Part shown: positions 33,249 to 41,412 of the stretch, in pieces | How positions within the stretch are numbered: the first letter of the stretch is position 1 | How the letters are laid out: each line of letters starts with the position of its first letter | Assembly: GCA_016869145.1 (NCBI GenBank) | Contig: VGEU01000007.1 | Location: forward strand, 1-62,602 | Origin: Alphaproteobacteria bacterium | GTDB taxonomy: Bacteria > Pseudomonadota > Alphaproteobacteria > MPNO01 > VGEU01 | Length of the DNA stretch: 62,602 bases | Direction: 5' to 3' | Translations under genes and position numbers: made by a program | The notes under the pieces: generated by a model | The model's input: the letters and a program-made list of their open reading frames with translations, nothing else | Databases searched by the model: none | Told to the model about the DNA's origin: nothing

Positions 33249-34229
33249 TCACTCCGCCGTGATTTTCTCGGCGCGGATGAGCTGGCTCCACCGCTCGCGC
33301 TCGCCGCGGATGAAGCGGTCCGCGTCGGCGGTCGACATCGGCATCGGCTCCATGGCGAGGTCGGCGAATCGCGTCTTCCCCTCGGCGCTCACCAGCCCGC
33401 GATTGATCTCGCCGTTAAGCTTCTCGACCACGGCCCTCGGCGTCTGCGACGGTGCGAGGACGACGAACCAGGCCATGACGACGAAATCGGGCACACCGGC
33501 CTCGATCATCGTCGGCACATCGGGGAGCTGCGGCCAGCGCGTCGCGCTCGATACCGCGAGCGCGCGGTAGGTGCCGGCGCGCGTCTGGGCGACGACCTGC
33601 TGGATCGAATCGAATGCCCACTGGATCTCGCCCTTGAGCACGGCCTCGAGCACTTGCGGGTTGCCGCGATAGGCGATGTGCTCGAACTTGAGCCCCTCGC
33701 GGTTGGCGAACAGGGCCGAGGCGAGGTGGAGGCTGGTGGCGATGCCGGGCGTGCCGTAATTGAGCTTGCTCGGACTGGCCCGCGCGGCCGTGATCAGGTC
33801 CTTGACCGACCGGAACGGGCTGTCGGCCTTGACGACGACCGCGTTGGGCGCCTGCGCGATCATCGCGACGGGAACGATGTCCTTCACCGGGTCGAAATTG
33901 AGGTTCTTGTAGAGGAAGCTGTTGGTCGCGGGCGGCCCCATCGCGGTGACGGCGAGCGAGTAACCGTCCGGCGCAGATTGGGCGAGGAGGGCGGTGCCGA
34001 TATTGCCGGCCGCGCCGGCACGGTTCTCGATCACGACCGGCTGGCCCCACACCCGCGTCAGGTGCTCGCCGATCACGCGCGCGAGGAGATCGTTCCCGCC
34101 GCCCGCGGGATAGGGGACGATGATACGGATCGGCTTCGCCGGGTAGTCCTGCGCGGCGGACGGCGCCGCGCCGACGACCAGGGCGACGAGACCGAACGCG
34201 ACGCGACGGGCGAGACGGGCGTAGAGCAT
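33249..34229 (-). CDS. Bug/TctC-family periplasmic solute-binding protein, copy 1
   Basis: A 326-residue periplasmic receptor of the tripartite tricarboxylate transporter (Bug/TctC) family, with a signal peptide ending in AAPSAAQDYP. Family blocks are KPIRIIVPYPAGGGNDLLARVIGEHL, PVVIENRAGAAGNIGT, and LNYGTPGIATSLHLASALFANREGLKFEHIAYRG. Such proteins bind carboxylic acids, including aromatic carboxylates. No TctA or TctB membrane gene is adjacent, which is usual for these often orphan receptors. It is strongly similar in sequence and layout to the next gene, from which it is separated by 22 bp, so a tandem duplication is likely. Confidence 0.92.
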   Translation of the reverse strand: MLYARLARRVAFGLVALVVGAAPSAAQDYPAKPIRIIVPYPAGGGNDLLARVIGEHLTRVWGQPVVIENRAGAAGNIGTALLAQSAPDGYSLAVTAMGPPATNSFLYKNLNFDPVKDIVPVAMIAQAPNAVVVKADSPFRSVKDLITAARASPSKLNYGTPGIATSLHLASALFANREGLKFEHIAYRGNPQVLEAVLKGEIQWAFDSIQQVVAQTRAGTYRALAVSSATRWPQLPDVPTMIEAGVPDFVVMAWFVVLAPSQTPRAVVEKLNGEINRGLVSAEGKTRFADLAMEPMPMSTADADRFIRGERERWSQLIRAEKITAE

Positions 34230-34251
34230 GGTCCGATTCTCCGTGAGCGTG

Positions 34252-35235
34252 CTATTCGGCGATGATGTTCTCGGCCTTGATCAGCCGGCCCCAGCGCTCG
34301 TTCTCGCTCCGGGCGAAGCGGCCGAGCTCGGCCGGCGTCATCGGCGTGAACTCCATGCCGAGCCGGTCGAGGCGTTCCTTCGCCTCGGGCAGCATGAAGC
34401 CGCGCAGAATCTCGGCGTTGAGCTTGTTCACGATGTCGGCGGGCGTACCGGCCGGTGCCAGCATGCAGAACCAGGCGGTCGCGACGAAGTCGGCGACACC
34501 GGCCTCGCCCATCGTCGGCACCTCGGGGAGCACCGGCCAGCGCTTGGCGGTGGTGACGGCGAGAAGCCGGACGGTACCGGCGCGGAGCTGGGCGAGCGGC
34601 AGCGGGATGACGTCGAACGAGAACTGGATCTCGCCCTTGAGCAGCGCGTCCATCACCGCGGTCACGCCGCGATAGGCGATGTGCTCGACCTTGAGGCCTT
34701 CGCGGTTCGCGAGGAGAGCGGCGGCGAGATGGAGGCTCGAGCCCGCGCCCGGGGTGCCGTAGTTGAGCTTGCCCGGGTTGGCGCGCGCGGTCTCGATGAG
34801 ATCCTTCACCGACCTGATCGGGCTGTCGGCCTTGACCGAGAGCACGTTCGGACCCTGCGCCAGCATCGCGACCGGCGTCAGGTCACGGAACGGATCGTAG
34901 CTGATGTTCTTGTACAGAAGGACATTGACCGCCGCCGGCCCGATCGGGGTGACGAGCAGCGAATAGCCGTCGGGTGCCGATTTCGCGATCGCGTCCGCGC
35001 CGATATTGCCGCCGGCGCCGGTCCGGTTCTCGACCACCACGGGCTGGCCCCACGTCTTCGACAGATGATCGCCCGCAATGCGTGCCGACAGATCGACGCC
35101 GCCACCGGCGAGGAACGGAGCGACGATGCGGATCGGCTTGTTCGGATAGTCCTGCGCGCCGGCGTCGGGCGCGGTCTGGACCGCGAGCACAGCGGCCAAG
35201 AGCCCGAACGCGACGCGGCCAATCATGTTCCTCAT
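34252..35235 (-). CDS. Bug/TctC-family periplasmic solute-binding protein, copy 2
   Basis: A 327-residue Bug-family receptor with signal peptide (MRNMIGRVAFGLLAAVLAVQTAPDAGA). It shares the same order of motifs as copy 1: KPIRIVAPFLAGGGVDLSARIAGDHL, PVVVENRTGAGGNIGADAIA and LNYGTPGAGSSLHLAAALLANREGLKVEHIAYRG. The ATG at 35235 was selected because AGGGAG lies about 9 bases upstream and the signal peptide starts there; the frame stays open upstream only by chance overlap with the DMT gene. It is the first gene of the two-receptor unit. Ligand unknown; differences in the binding loop (FLAGGGVD against YPAGGGND) suggest distinct ligands. Confidence 0.92.
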   Translation of the reverse strand: MRNMIGRVAFGLLAAVLAVQTAPDAGAQDYPNKPIRIVAPFLAGGGVDLSARIAGDHLSKTWGQPVVVENRTGAGGNIGADAIAKSAPDGYSLLVTPIGPAAVNVLLYKNISYDPFRDLTPVAMLAQGPNVLSVKADSPIRSVKDLIETARANPGKLNYGTPGAGSSLHLAAALLANREGLKVEHIAYRGVTAVMDALLKGEIQFSFDVIPLPLAQLRAGTVRLLAVTTAKRWPVLPEVPTMGEAGVADFVATAWFCMLAPAGTPADIVNKLNAEILRGFMLPEAKERLDRLGMEFTPMTPAELGRFARSENERWGRLIKAENIIAE

Positions 35236-35337
35236 ACTCCGTCTCCCTTGCTGTCGGCGGATCTCGGCTCGACGTCGCGCGCCGCTCGATTGTTGTCGCA
35301 TGCTAGTCGAAGTAGGGTGCGCGTGACGAGGGGCGAG

Positions 35338-36237
35338 ATGCGCCCGGAACCAGCCGCCGTCCGTATGTCTACCGATCCCGTCCGCGCCATCCTCTGGATG
35401 ACCCTCTGCACGCTGTCCTTCGCCGGCACGCTGGTCGCGACGCGCGTCCTCCTCGAGACCTATCCGCCGGCCGAGATCATGCTGTTCCGGGCCGTCGTCG
35501 GCGTCGTTCTCCTCGCGCCCCTCGTCCGTCTCGGTGCGAGCCGTGCCGCCTTGCGGCGGTCCCCCGGCGGCTATCTGGCGGCCGGCGGATTCACCGGCCT
35601 CGGCGTCATCACCTTCTACTGGGCGGTCGCCTCCGTGCCGCTCGCCGATGCGACGGCGCTCAACTTCAACATTCCGATCTTCACGATGCTGTTCGCCGCC
35701 ATCTGGCTCGGCGAGCGCGTCGACGCGGCGCGGATCGCGGCCCTCGTCGGCGGCTTCGCGGGCGTCCTGATCGTCCTCCGACCGGGTGCGGCGGCGATCA
35801 GCCTGCCGGCGATCTCCGCGGTCGCCTCGGCGGCGATATTCGCGTTCGCCAACATCGCCATGAAACGCCTCGGGCGCGACGACCGTCCCGAGGTGATCGC
35901 GTTTACCATGCATGTCGTGATGGTGCCGATGGCCGTGGTCGCGACGCTCGCCGATTGGGTGACGCCGCGGCCCGCCGATCTCGGCTGGGTGATCGCGGTC
36001 GGCGCCTTCGGCGCGCTCTCCTATGTCGGCCTCACGCGAGCCTTCGCGCTCGCCGAAGCATCGGCGGTGATCCCGATCGACTTCCTCCGCCTGGTCTGGG
36101 CGAGCCTCGTCGGCATGGCCTTCTTCGGCGAGCGGCCCGACATTTGGACCTGGGTCGGGGCGGTGGTGATCTTCGTGAGCGCCTATGGCGCGATCCGTCG
36201 CGAGGCGCGAATGCGGCGCGAATCGGCGCCTCGGTGA
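35338..36237 (+). CDS. EamA/DMT-family transporter
   Basis: A 299-residue ten-helix DMT carrier with two EamA repeats. It has MTLCTLSFAGTLVATRVLLETYPPAEIMLFRAVVG in the first half and FANIAMKRLGRDDRPEVIAFTMHVVMVPMAVVATL in the second. The last helix pair contains SVIPIDFLRLVWASLVGMAFFGERPDIWTWVGAVVI, close to the block seen in RhaT/YdcZ-like and S-adenosylmethionine-type carriers. ATG 35338 follows an AGGGG; an internal ATG at 35365 is an alternative. It is divergent from the Bug genes and ends about 55 bp before the TPP riboswitch. Because thiamine genes follow, a role in thiamine-precursor transport is conceivable, but the riboswitch lies after this gene. Confidence 0.88.
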   Translation: MRPEPAAVRMSTDPVRAILWMTLCTLSFAGTLVATRVLLETYPPAEIMLFRAVVGVVLLAPLVRLGASRAALRRSPGGYLAAGGFTGLGVITFYWAVASVPLADATALNFNIPIFTMLFAAIWLGERVDAARIAALVGGFAGVLIVLRPGAAAISLPAISAVASAAIFAFANIAMKRLGRDDRPEVIAFTMHVVMVPMAVVATLADWVTPRPADLGWVIAVGAFGALSYVGLTRAFALAEASAVIPIDFLRLVWASLVGMAFFGERPDIWTWVGAVVIFVSAYGAIRREARMRRESAPR

Positions 36238-36292
36238 CCGGTCCGGCCGGCCTCGCCTTGACTCGCGCCATTCCGGCCGCCACGTTAGACCC

Positions 36293-36383
36293 GTGACCTG
36301 GGGTGCCCGGCGGCCATGCGGCGCGGGCTGAGAGAACACCCACCGAACCTGACCTGGTTCGTACCAGCGAAGGGAGCCGTCAC
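36293..36383 (+). promoter_or_regulatory. TPP riboswitch (THI element)
   Basis: All conserved THI-box elements are present in order: GGGGTGCCC (36300-36308), GGCTGAGA near 36328, ACACCC, GAACCTGACCTGGTT near 36344-36358, and GTACCAGCGAAGGGAG (36361-36376). The closing stem can be drawn with GTGAC (36293-36297) pairing to GTCAC (36379-36383). It lies about 94 bp before thiO and is co-oriented with thiO-thiS-thiG-thiE. Binding of thiamine pyrophosphate should lower expression of the thiazole and coupling genes; no intrinsic terminator is seen, so translational control is more likely. Confidence 0.95.
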
Positions 36384-36476
36384 GCCGCGGCGCGAATCCG
36401 TGCCCGCGATCAGGCTCCCGTCGAGAGGAGCCGAGGCTGTCGTGAACCGCCGGCCGCCCGTTCCCGGAACCGCCCG

Positions 36477-37658
36477 ATGATCGCGATCATCGGCGGCGGC
36501 GTCATCGGGCTCGCGATCGGCTGGCGGCTGGCGGCGGCCGGCCGCGCCGTGACCGTGTTCGAGCGCGCCGAGGCGGGTCGCGCGTCGACGTGGGCCGCCG
36601 CCGGCATGCTCGCACCGCAGGTCGAGGCCGAGCCGGGCGAGGAGACGCTCCTCCCGTTCCTCCTCGACAGCCGGGCGCGCTGGGCGGGTTTCGCGGCCGA
36701 GGTCGAGGCGGCATCGGGTCTTGCCGTCGACTATCGCACCGACGGCACGCTCGTCGTCGCCATCGACCGCGATGAGCGGGTGCGCATCCAGGACCGCATG
36801 GACTATCTCGCGCGTCTCGGGCTCGCGCTCGACTGGCTCTCGGGCTACGAGGCCCGCCAGCGCGAGCCGCATCTCGCGGGGACCGTCACGGCCGCGATCT
36901 TCAGCCCGCTCGACCACCAGGTCGACAATCGGAAGCTCGCCGTCGCGCTCCGCGCCGCCTTCGTCCGCGCCGGCGGTGCGCTCCGCGAGGGGACCGAGGT
37001 CGCGGCGCTCGTCCACGACGGCGCGCGTGTCAGCGGCGTCCGCGTCGCCGATACCGCGATCGCCACCGACACCGTCATCGTCGCCGCCGGCGCCTGGTCG
37101 CGCAATATCGAGGGGATCCCCGACGACTGCCGCCCGCCGGTGCGCCCGGTGAAGGGCCAGATGCTCGCGCTCGCGATGCCGCCCGGGGCGCCGCTCCTCC
37201 GTCACGTGATCTGGGGCCGCAAGGGCCTCTACATGGTGCCGCGGACCGATGGTCGGCTGATCGTCGGCGCGACCGTCGAGGAGATGGGTTTCGACACGAC
37301 GCTGACCGCCGGTGGCCAGTTCGAGCTCCTGCGCAATGCCTGGGAGACCGTCCCCGGCATCTATGATCTGCCGCTGGTCGAGAGCTGGGCCGGCCTCCGC
37401 CCCGGCAGTCGCGACGATGCGCCGATCCTCGGCCCGACCCGGCTCGGCGGCCTGGTGCTCGCGACCGGGCATCACCGGAACGGCATCCTCCTCGCGCCGA
37501 TCACCGCCGACATCGTCGCCGAGTACGTGCTGTCGGGCCGGCTCGCGGCGGCGGCGACCCCGTTTACGCTGGAACGGTTCACGCACCGGACGGACAATGT
37601 CGTCGGCGTGGCAGCGGCCGCAGGCGTGGGCGCCGGCGTCGCGGCGGAGGGTCGATGA
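36477..37658 (+). CDS. thiO: Glycine oxidase ThiO
   Basis: A 393-residue FAD-dependent oxidase that makes dehydroglycine for thiazole synthesis in thiamine biosynthesis. It has the Rossmann motif [19 protein letters not shown] at residues 4-22, [13 protein letters not shown] typical of ThiO, and the C-terminal [18 protein letters not shown] and [20 protein letters not shown] 36477 begins the standard N-terminus; it is the first gene after the TPP riboswitch. A short A-rich C-terminal tail is unremarkable. The stop overlaps thiS by four bases, so all four genes form one unit. Confidence 0.93.
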   Translation: MIAIIGGGVIGLAIGWRLAAAGRAVTVFERAEAGRASTWAAAGMLAPQVEAEPGEETLLPFLLDSRARWAGFAAEVEAASGLAVDYRTDGTLVVAIDRDERVRIQDRMDYLARLGLALDWLSGYEARQREPHLAGTVTAAIFSPLDHQVDNRKLAVALRAAFVRAGGALREGTEVAALVHDGARVSGVRVADTAIATDTVIVAAGAWSRNIEGIPDDCRPPVRPVKGQMLALAMPPGAPLLRHVIWGRKGLYMVPRTDGRLIVGATVEEMGFDTTLTAGGQFELLRNAWETVPGIYDLPLVESWAGLRPGSRDDAPILGPTRLGGLVLATGHHRNGILLAPITADIVAEYVLSGRLAAAATPFTLERFTHRTDNVVGVAAAAGVGAGVAAEGR

Positions 37659-37864
37659 GCGACACCATCACCGTCAACGGCAAGACCCGGGTGTGGCGCG
37701 ACGAGACCATGCGCGATCTCGTGGTCGCGCTCGGTCTCGTGCCGGAGAAGGGCGGGATCGCGATCGCGGTCAACGCCGCGGTCGTGCCGCGCGCGGAGTG
37801 GCCCACACGCCGCGTCGCGCCCGACGACCGGGTCGAGATCGTCCAGATCGTTCGCGGAGGTTGA
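37655..37864 (+). CDS. thiS: Sulfur carrier protein ThiS
   Basis: A 69-residue ubiquitin-like sulfur carrier ending in the obligatory Gly-Gly (QIVRGG). The beta-grasp pattern is visible: [38 protein letters not shown] and [12 protein letters not shown]. The C-terminal glycine is adenylated and thiocarboxylated and donates sulfur to ThiG for thiazole formation. ATG 37655 overlaps the thiO stop (ATGA), and the gene ends 2 bp before thiG. Length matches the family. Confidence 0.95.
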   Translation: MSDTITVNGKTRVWRDETMRDLVVALGLVPEKGGIAIAVNAAVVPRAEWPTRRVAPDDRVEIVQIVRGG

Positions 37865-37866
37865 GG

Positions 37867-38652
37867 ATGGATGCGGGAGTCGAGACCGCCGGCCTGACAA
37901 TCGCCGGCAAGACCTTCCGGTCGCGGCTGATGATCGGGACCTCGCGCTACCCGAACCAGCAGGTGATGCTCGACGCGATCGAGGTGAGCGGAGCGGAGAT
38001 CGTCACCGTCGCCGTCCGCCGCGTGAGCCTCGAGGCGGGCGGCGAGGGGCTCTATGACCGCCTCGGCGGCCGCTACCACCTTTTGCCCAACACCGCCGGC
38101 TGCTTCACCGCGAAGGACGCGGTGCTGACGGCCGAGCTCGCGCGCGAGGCGCTCGGCACGAACTGGGTCAAGCTCGAGGTGATCGGCGACGACGAGACGC
38201 TCTTTCCCGACGTCGAGCATCTCCTGCGGGCGGCGCAGGACCTCGTCAAGGCGGGCTTCATCGTGCTGCCCTATTGCAACGACGATCCGATCACCTGCAA
38301 GAAGCTCGAGGACATCGGCTGCGCCGCGGTCATGCCGCTCGCCGCGCCGATCGGCTCGGGCATGGGCATCCGCAACCCGTATAATCTCCGCATCATCCGC
38401 GACCAGGTGCGGGTGCCCGTCATCGTCGACGCCGGCGTCGGCACCGCCTCGGATGCCGCGATCGCGCTCGAGCTCGGCTGCGACGGCATCCTCCTCAACA
38501 CGGCGGTTGCCGGCGCGCGCGACCCGGTGAAGATGGCGCGCGCCATGCGGCTCGCGATCGAAGCCGGCCGCCTCGCCTTCGAGGCCGGCCGCATTCCGCG
38601 CAAGCTCTACGCCAACGCCTCGACGCCGTTCGACGGCCTGATCGAGACGTGA
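37867..38652 (+). CDS. thiG: Thiazole synthase ThiG
   Basis: A 261-residue (beta/alpha)8 enzyme that builds the thiazole phosphate carboxylate from deoxyxylulose 5-phosphate, ThiS-thiocarboxylate and dehydroglycine. Features are [24 protein letters not shown], and the imine-forming Lys in [12 protein letters not shown] (about residue 100). The ends contain [39 protein letters not shown] and [20 protein letters not shown]. Size is normal. The gene overlaps thiE by four bases (GTGA). It needs ThiO upstream for its glycine-derived substrate rather than the anaerobic ThiH, indicating an oxygen-requiring route. Confidence 0.95.
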   Translation: MDAGVETAGLTIAGKTFRSRLMIGTSRYPNQQVMLDAIEVSGAEIVTVAVRRVSLEAGGEGLYDRLGGRYHLLPNTAGCFTAKDAVLTAELAREALGTNWVKLEVIGDDETLFPDVEHLLRAAQDLVKAGFIVLPYCNDDPITCKKLEDIGCAAVMPLAAPIGSGMGIRNPYNLRIIRDQVRVPVIVDAGVGTASDAAIALELGCDGILLNTAVAGARDPVKMARAMRLAIEAGRLAFEAGRIPRKLYANASTPFDGLIET

Positions 38653-39275
38653 GGGTCCCCGACCCGCCGCTCCTCGTCATCACCGACCGCGCCGCGGCCC
38701 GCCACGATCTCGTGACGGTGGCCGAGCGCGCCTTCGCCGCCGGTTGCCGCTGGCTGATGCTGCGCGAGAAGGATGTCGCACCCGATGCGCTCCGACGCCT
38801 CGCGGGCGATCTCGCGCCCATCGCGCACGCGCATGGCGCCCGTCTCGTCGTCCACGGCATCGCGGTGGCGGGAACCGACGGCGTTCACCTGCCGGCCGGG
38901 CGCGATGTTGCGGCGATGCGGCGGACGATCGGGCCGGACGCTCTCCTCGGCGCTTCGACGCACGACGCCGATGCCGTCTCAGCCGCAGCGGCGGCCGGCG
39001 CCGACTATGTGACGCTGAGCCCGGTATTCGTCACCGCGTCGAAGCCGGGTTACGGGCCGGCGCTCGGCGTCGCTCCGCTCGGGTCCATCGCGCGCCGGGC
39101 GCCGATCCCGGTGATCGCGCTCGGCGGCATCGATGCCGGCAATGCCGGCGCCTGCATGGCCGCCGGCGCCGCGGGCGTCGCGGTGATGGGCGGCGTTATG
39201 CGGGCCGATGACCCCGGCGCGGTGGTCGCCGGCTGGTCGCCGGCGATCCGGGCGGAGCGCCTCAGCGCCCGCTGA
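38649..39275 (+). CDS. thiE: Thiamine phosphate synthase ThiE (or TenI-like paralog)
   Basis: A 208-residue TIM-barrel protein. It has LLVITDR, the pyrophosphate-binding WLMLREKD (residues 35-42), [53 protein letters not shown] and [31 protein letters not shown]. These fit ThiE, which couples thiazole phosphate and HMP pyrophosphate to thiamine phosphate. Position behind thiG and HxS-type residues also allow a TenI thiazole tautomerase, a close homologue. It starts at GTG overlapping thiG, and no thiC or thiD follows. It converges on the enoyl-CoA hydratase gene with a 14-bp overlap. Confidence 0.88.
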   Translation: MRVPDPPLLVITDRAAARHDLVTVAERAFAAGCRWLMLREKDVAPDALRRLAGDLAPIAHAHGARLVVHGIAVAGTDGVHLPAGRDVAAMRRTIGPDALLGASTHDADAVSAAAAAGADYVTLSPVFVTASKPGYGPALGVAPLGSIARRAPIPVIALGGIDAGNAGACMAAGAAGVAVMGGVMRADDPGAVVAGWSPAIRAERLSAR

Positions 39276-40044
39276 ACCGCGGCTTCTCCTTGGCGAGAAA
39301 GGCCTTGTAGGCGGCGCGGTAGTCCTCGGATTCGGCGTAGGCGAGCGAGGCCTCGTGCTCGGCCTCGGTGATCGGTTGCGGCTCGCCGAGGCGGCGGATG
39401 GCGCGGCGGTGGAAGCGCGCGGCGAGCGGCGCGCCGTCGGCGATGCGCTCGGCCGTCGCGATCGCCTCGGCCTCGAGACCCGCGTCGTCGACGAGACGGC
39501 TGACCAGTTGGCGCTCGAGCGCCTCGGCCGCGTCGAACACCCGTCCCTCGAGCACGAGCTCCATCGTCGTCGCGCGGCCGGCGATCGCGATCAGCGAATC
39601 GAGGAGGTCGTAGGACAGGAACAGCCCCATCCGCTTCACCGGGATGCCGAAACGCGCGGAGCGGCCGGCGATCCGGATGTCGCAGTTGACCGCGATCTCG
39701 AGCCCGCCGCCGAGGCAGAAGCCGTGGATCATCGCGATCACGGGATGGCGACACGCCGCGATCGCGCGCGTCGCGCGGTCCGTGTCGTCGGTGTAGGTGC
39801 GCACCAGCGCGGGCGTCGAGCGCTCGGTCGGGAAGCCCGAGATGTCGGCGCCGGCGGCGAAGGCTTCCGTGCCGGCGCCGCGCAGGATCACGCAGCGGAG
39901 AGCCTCGTCGTGCGACAGGGCCTCGAACGCCGCGCCGAGACTCCGCCACGTCGCCTGATCGAGCGCGTTGCGCTTGGCCGGCCGGTTGATCACGACGGTC
40001 GCGATCGCGCCGTCGCGGCTGACCAGCAGGCTTTGCTCCGACAT
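39262..40044 (-). CDS. Enoyl-CoA hydratase/isomerase family protein
   Basis: A 260-residue crotonase-fold protein. It contains RPAKRNALDQATW, GAGTEAFAAGADISGF (the CoA/oxyanion segment), and HGFCLGGGLEIAVNCDIRIAG with the first catalytic-type Glu in GLEIA. The equivalent of the second Glu region reads FGIPVKRMGLFLSYDL, lacking the PE motif of true hydratases, so isomerase or a different lyase activity is likely. ATG at 40042-40044 is chosen because the protein then starts at the usual MSEQ-type N-terminus, although the frame stays open further upstream. It is divergent from the sigma-54 promoter and small membrane peptide. Confidence 0.85.
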   Translation of the reverse strand: MSEQSLLVSRDGAIATVVINRPAKRNALDQATWRSLGAAFEALSHDEALRCVILRGAGTEAFAAGADISGFPTERSTPALVRTYTDDTDRATRAIAACRHPVIAMIHGFCLGGGLEIAVNCDIRIAGRSARFGIPVKRMGLFLSYDLLDSLIAIAGRATTMELVLEGRVFDAAEALERQLVSRLVDDAGLEAEAIATAERIADGAPLAARFHRRAIRRLGEPQPITEAEHEASLAYAESEDYRAAYKAFLAKEKPRFSGR

Positions 40045-40203
40045 CGGGTTCCACTCGCGCCATGGTGGTTGCGGGGCGCATTCGGCCACACGACCGGGCC
40101 GCGCGGAAGTCTCGATCGCGCCCTGTCGGAATTTTTTACACCCGACCGCAAGCGGCCTGCGACACAACCCTTCAACTATTTGATCAACAAAATGATTCTG
40201 GCA
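40045..40203. other. Upstream region of sigma-54 promoter, AT-rich
   Basis: Gene-free stretch between the divergent enoyl-CoA hydratase start and the sigma-54 promoter. Positions 40130-40200 are strikingly AT-rich for this genome, with a run of six T and the palindrome TTGATCAA (40180-40187) flanked by ATTT and CAAAAT. This composition is what one expects of an IHF-bent or activator-binding region upstream of a -24/-12 promoter. No specific enhancer-binding-protein site such as an NtrC or NifA site is recognised. Confidence 0.4.
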
Positions 40204-40219
40204 TGGCACGAGGCTTGCA
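40204..40219 (+). promoter_or_regulatory. Sigma-54 (-24/-12) promoter
   Basis: TGGCACGAGGCTTGCA at 40204-40219 matches the sigma-54 consensus TGGCACG-N4-TTGCA at every conserved position, with the correct GG-to-GC spacing. It points along the plus strand, and the next ORF, a 53-residue membrane peptide with a good ribosome site, starts 73 bp downstream. The gene would be silent until an AAA+ enhancer-binding protein activates RpoN polymerase; no such activator is in the window. Confidence 0.75.
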
Positions 40220-40292
40220 TTCATCGTTCACGAAACGGGGCCGCACCGGGATTCGCTCGCCGGGCGCGCGCCCGACGGCACGGGAGGCGACA

Positions 40293-40454
40293 ATGGCGAC
40301 GGTAAGCACCAGGGGCGCACAGCGTGTGGTCCGCAACATGGCGATCCGGCGCCATTCGCGCCGCGTCGCGATCCTCGGCGCGATCGTCGTCGGCACCGCG
40401 CTGTGGGCGTTCGCGATGCTGAGCCTCGCCGGCTACGAGTTCAAGGCGCTCTAG
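40293..40454 (+). CDS. Small membrane peptide (53 aa) behind a sigma-54 promoter
   Basis: A 53-residue ORF beginning MATVSTRGAQRVVRN. It has a basic, Arg-rich N-terminus (residues 7-24) and then one hydrophobic helix AILGAIVVGTALWAFAML (about 26-43), ending SLAGYEFKAL. The positive-inside rule predicts a cytoplasmic N-terminus. ATG 40293 has GGGAGG (40282-40287) with ideal spacing. No family is recognised. It is the first ORF after a near-perfect sigma-54 promoter, which strongly suggests it is a real, regulated gene. An enoyl-CoA hydratase gene follows in the same direction 150 bp later and may share the transcript. Confidence 0.65.
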   Translation: MATVSTRGAQRVVRNMAIRRHSRRVAILGAIVVGTALWAFAMLSLAGYEFKAL

Positions 40455-40604
40455 CCGGCGCGATCATCGCCGCGACGCCTTCTTCAGCGCGCTCGCGATC
40501 CTCGTCGTCGCATGACCGATCACCCTCCCGCGCATCGACGGCCGCTCGTCTGGCCAAGCCGCGCCGCCCGCCTTATTGTCGCGCCCCGAACAGGGGAGGA
40601 CGCG

Positions 40605-41408
40605 ATGGACTACGCGGCGAAGCGACCGGACGTGCTCGGCGCGCTCGACGGCATCCGCTACGAGACCGATCCCGCATCGCGTTCGGCGACGATCGTGTTC
40701 GATCGGCCGCCCTTGAACGTCGTCTCGTTCGCCGCGCGGGCGCAGATCGCCGCCCTCCTCGAGGAGATGGACCGCGACCCCGCCGTCCGCGTGATCGTGA
40801 TCCGGGGCGCCAACGGCGTCTACAGCTCGGGCGGCGACATCGCGGGCTTCCGCGTGCCGCCGCGCGATGCGATGGTCGATCTCGCCTGGAACGTTGCCGC
40901 GCCCGAACGTTGCCGGAAGCCGGTGATCGCCGCGGTCGAGAGGTTCGCCATGGGCGTCGCCTTCGAGCTCGCGCTCGCCTGCGACTTTAGGATCGCGACC
41001 GAAACGGCGCAGCTCGCGCTGCCCGAGATATCGCTCGGCACCATCCCCGGCTCCGGCGGCACGCAGCGCGTGGCGCGCCTCGCCGGGCTCGGCCGCGCCA
41101 AGGACATGATCATGCGCGGTCGGCGCATCGGCGCGCGGGAGGCCTTCGACTGGGGGCTCGTCACCGAGGTGGTGCCCGACGGCACGCTCGACGCCGCGGT
41201 TGCGCGCTGGGTCGCCGACATGGCAGCGCGCCCGCAGGTGCCGCTCGCGACATTGAAGAGCGTTCTCGACGAGACCTACCGCTCGAGCCTCGACGCCGCG
41301 ATCCGGACCGAGGGCCAGGCGTTCGAGAAGCTCCGCTCGGGCCCCGAGTTCGCCCACGGCATCGAGGCGTTTCTCGCCAAGAAGAAGCCCGACTTCTCGG
41401 CCATGTGA
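40605..41408 (+). CDS. Enoyl-CoA hydratase/isomerase family protein
   Basis: A 267-residue crotonase-fold enzyme. It has FDRPPLNVVSFAAR, IRGANGVYSSGGDIAGF, and the catalytic-type Glu pair in VERFAMGVAFELALACDFRIA and LPEISLGTIPGSGGTQRV. Both acidic positions of true hydratases are kept, so hydration of an enoyl- or dienoyl-CoA is plausible, for example in ring or side-chain beta-oxidation. ATG 40605 lies 4 bases after AGGGGAGGA; upstream in-frame codons lack such a site. It follows the sigma-54 controlled peptide in the same direction. It converges on the hydrolase gene (5 bp gap). Confidence 0.9.
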   Translation: MDYAAKRPDVLGALDGIRYETDPASRSATIVFDRPPLNVVSFAARAQIAALLEEMDRDPAVRVIVIRGANGVYSSGGDIAGFRVPPRDAMVDLAWNVAAPERCRKPVIAAVERFAMGVAFELALACDFRIATETAQLALPEISLGTIPGSGGTQRVARLAGLGRAKDMIMRGRRIGAREAFDWGLVTEVVPDGTLDAAVARWVADMAARPQVPLATLKSVLDETYRSSLDAAIRTEGQAFEKLRSGPEFAHGIEAFLAKKKPDFSAM

Positions 41409-41412
41409 GCCG

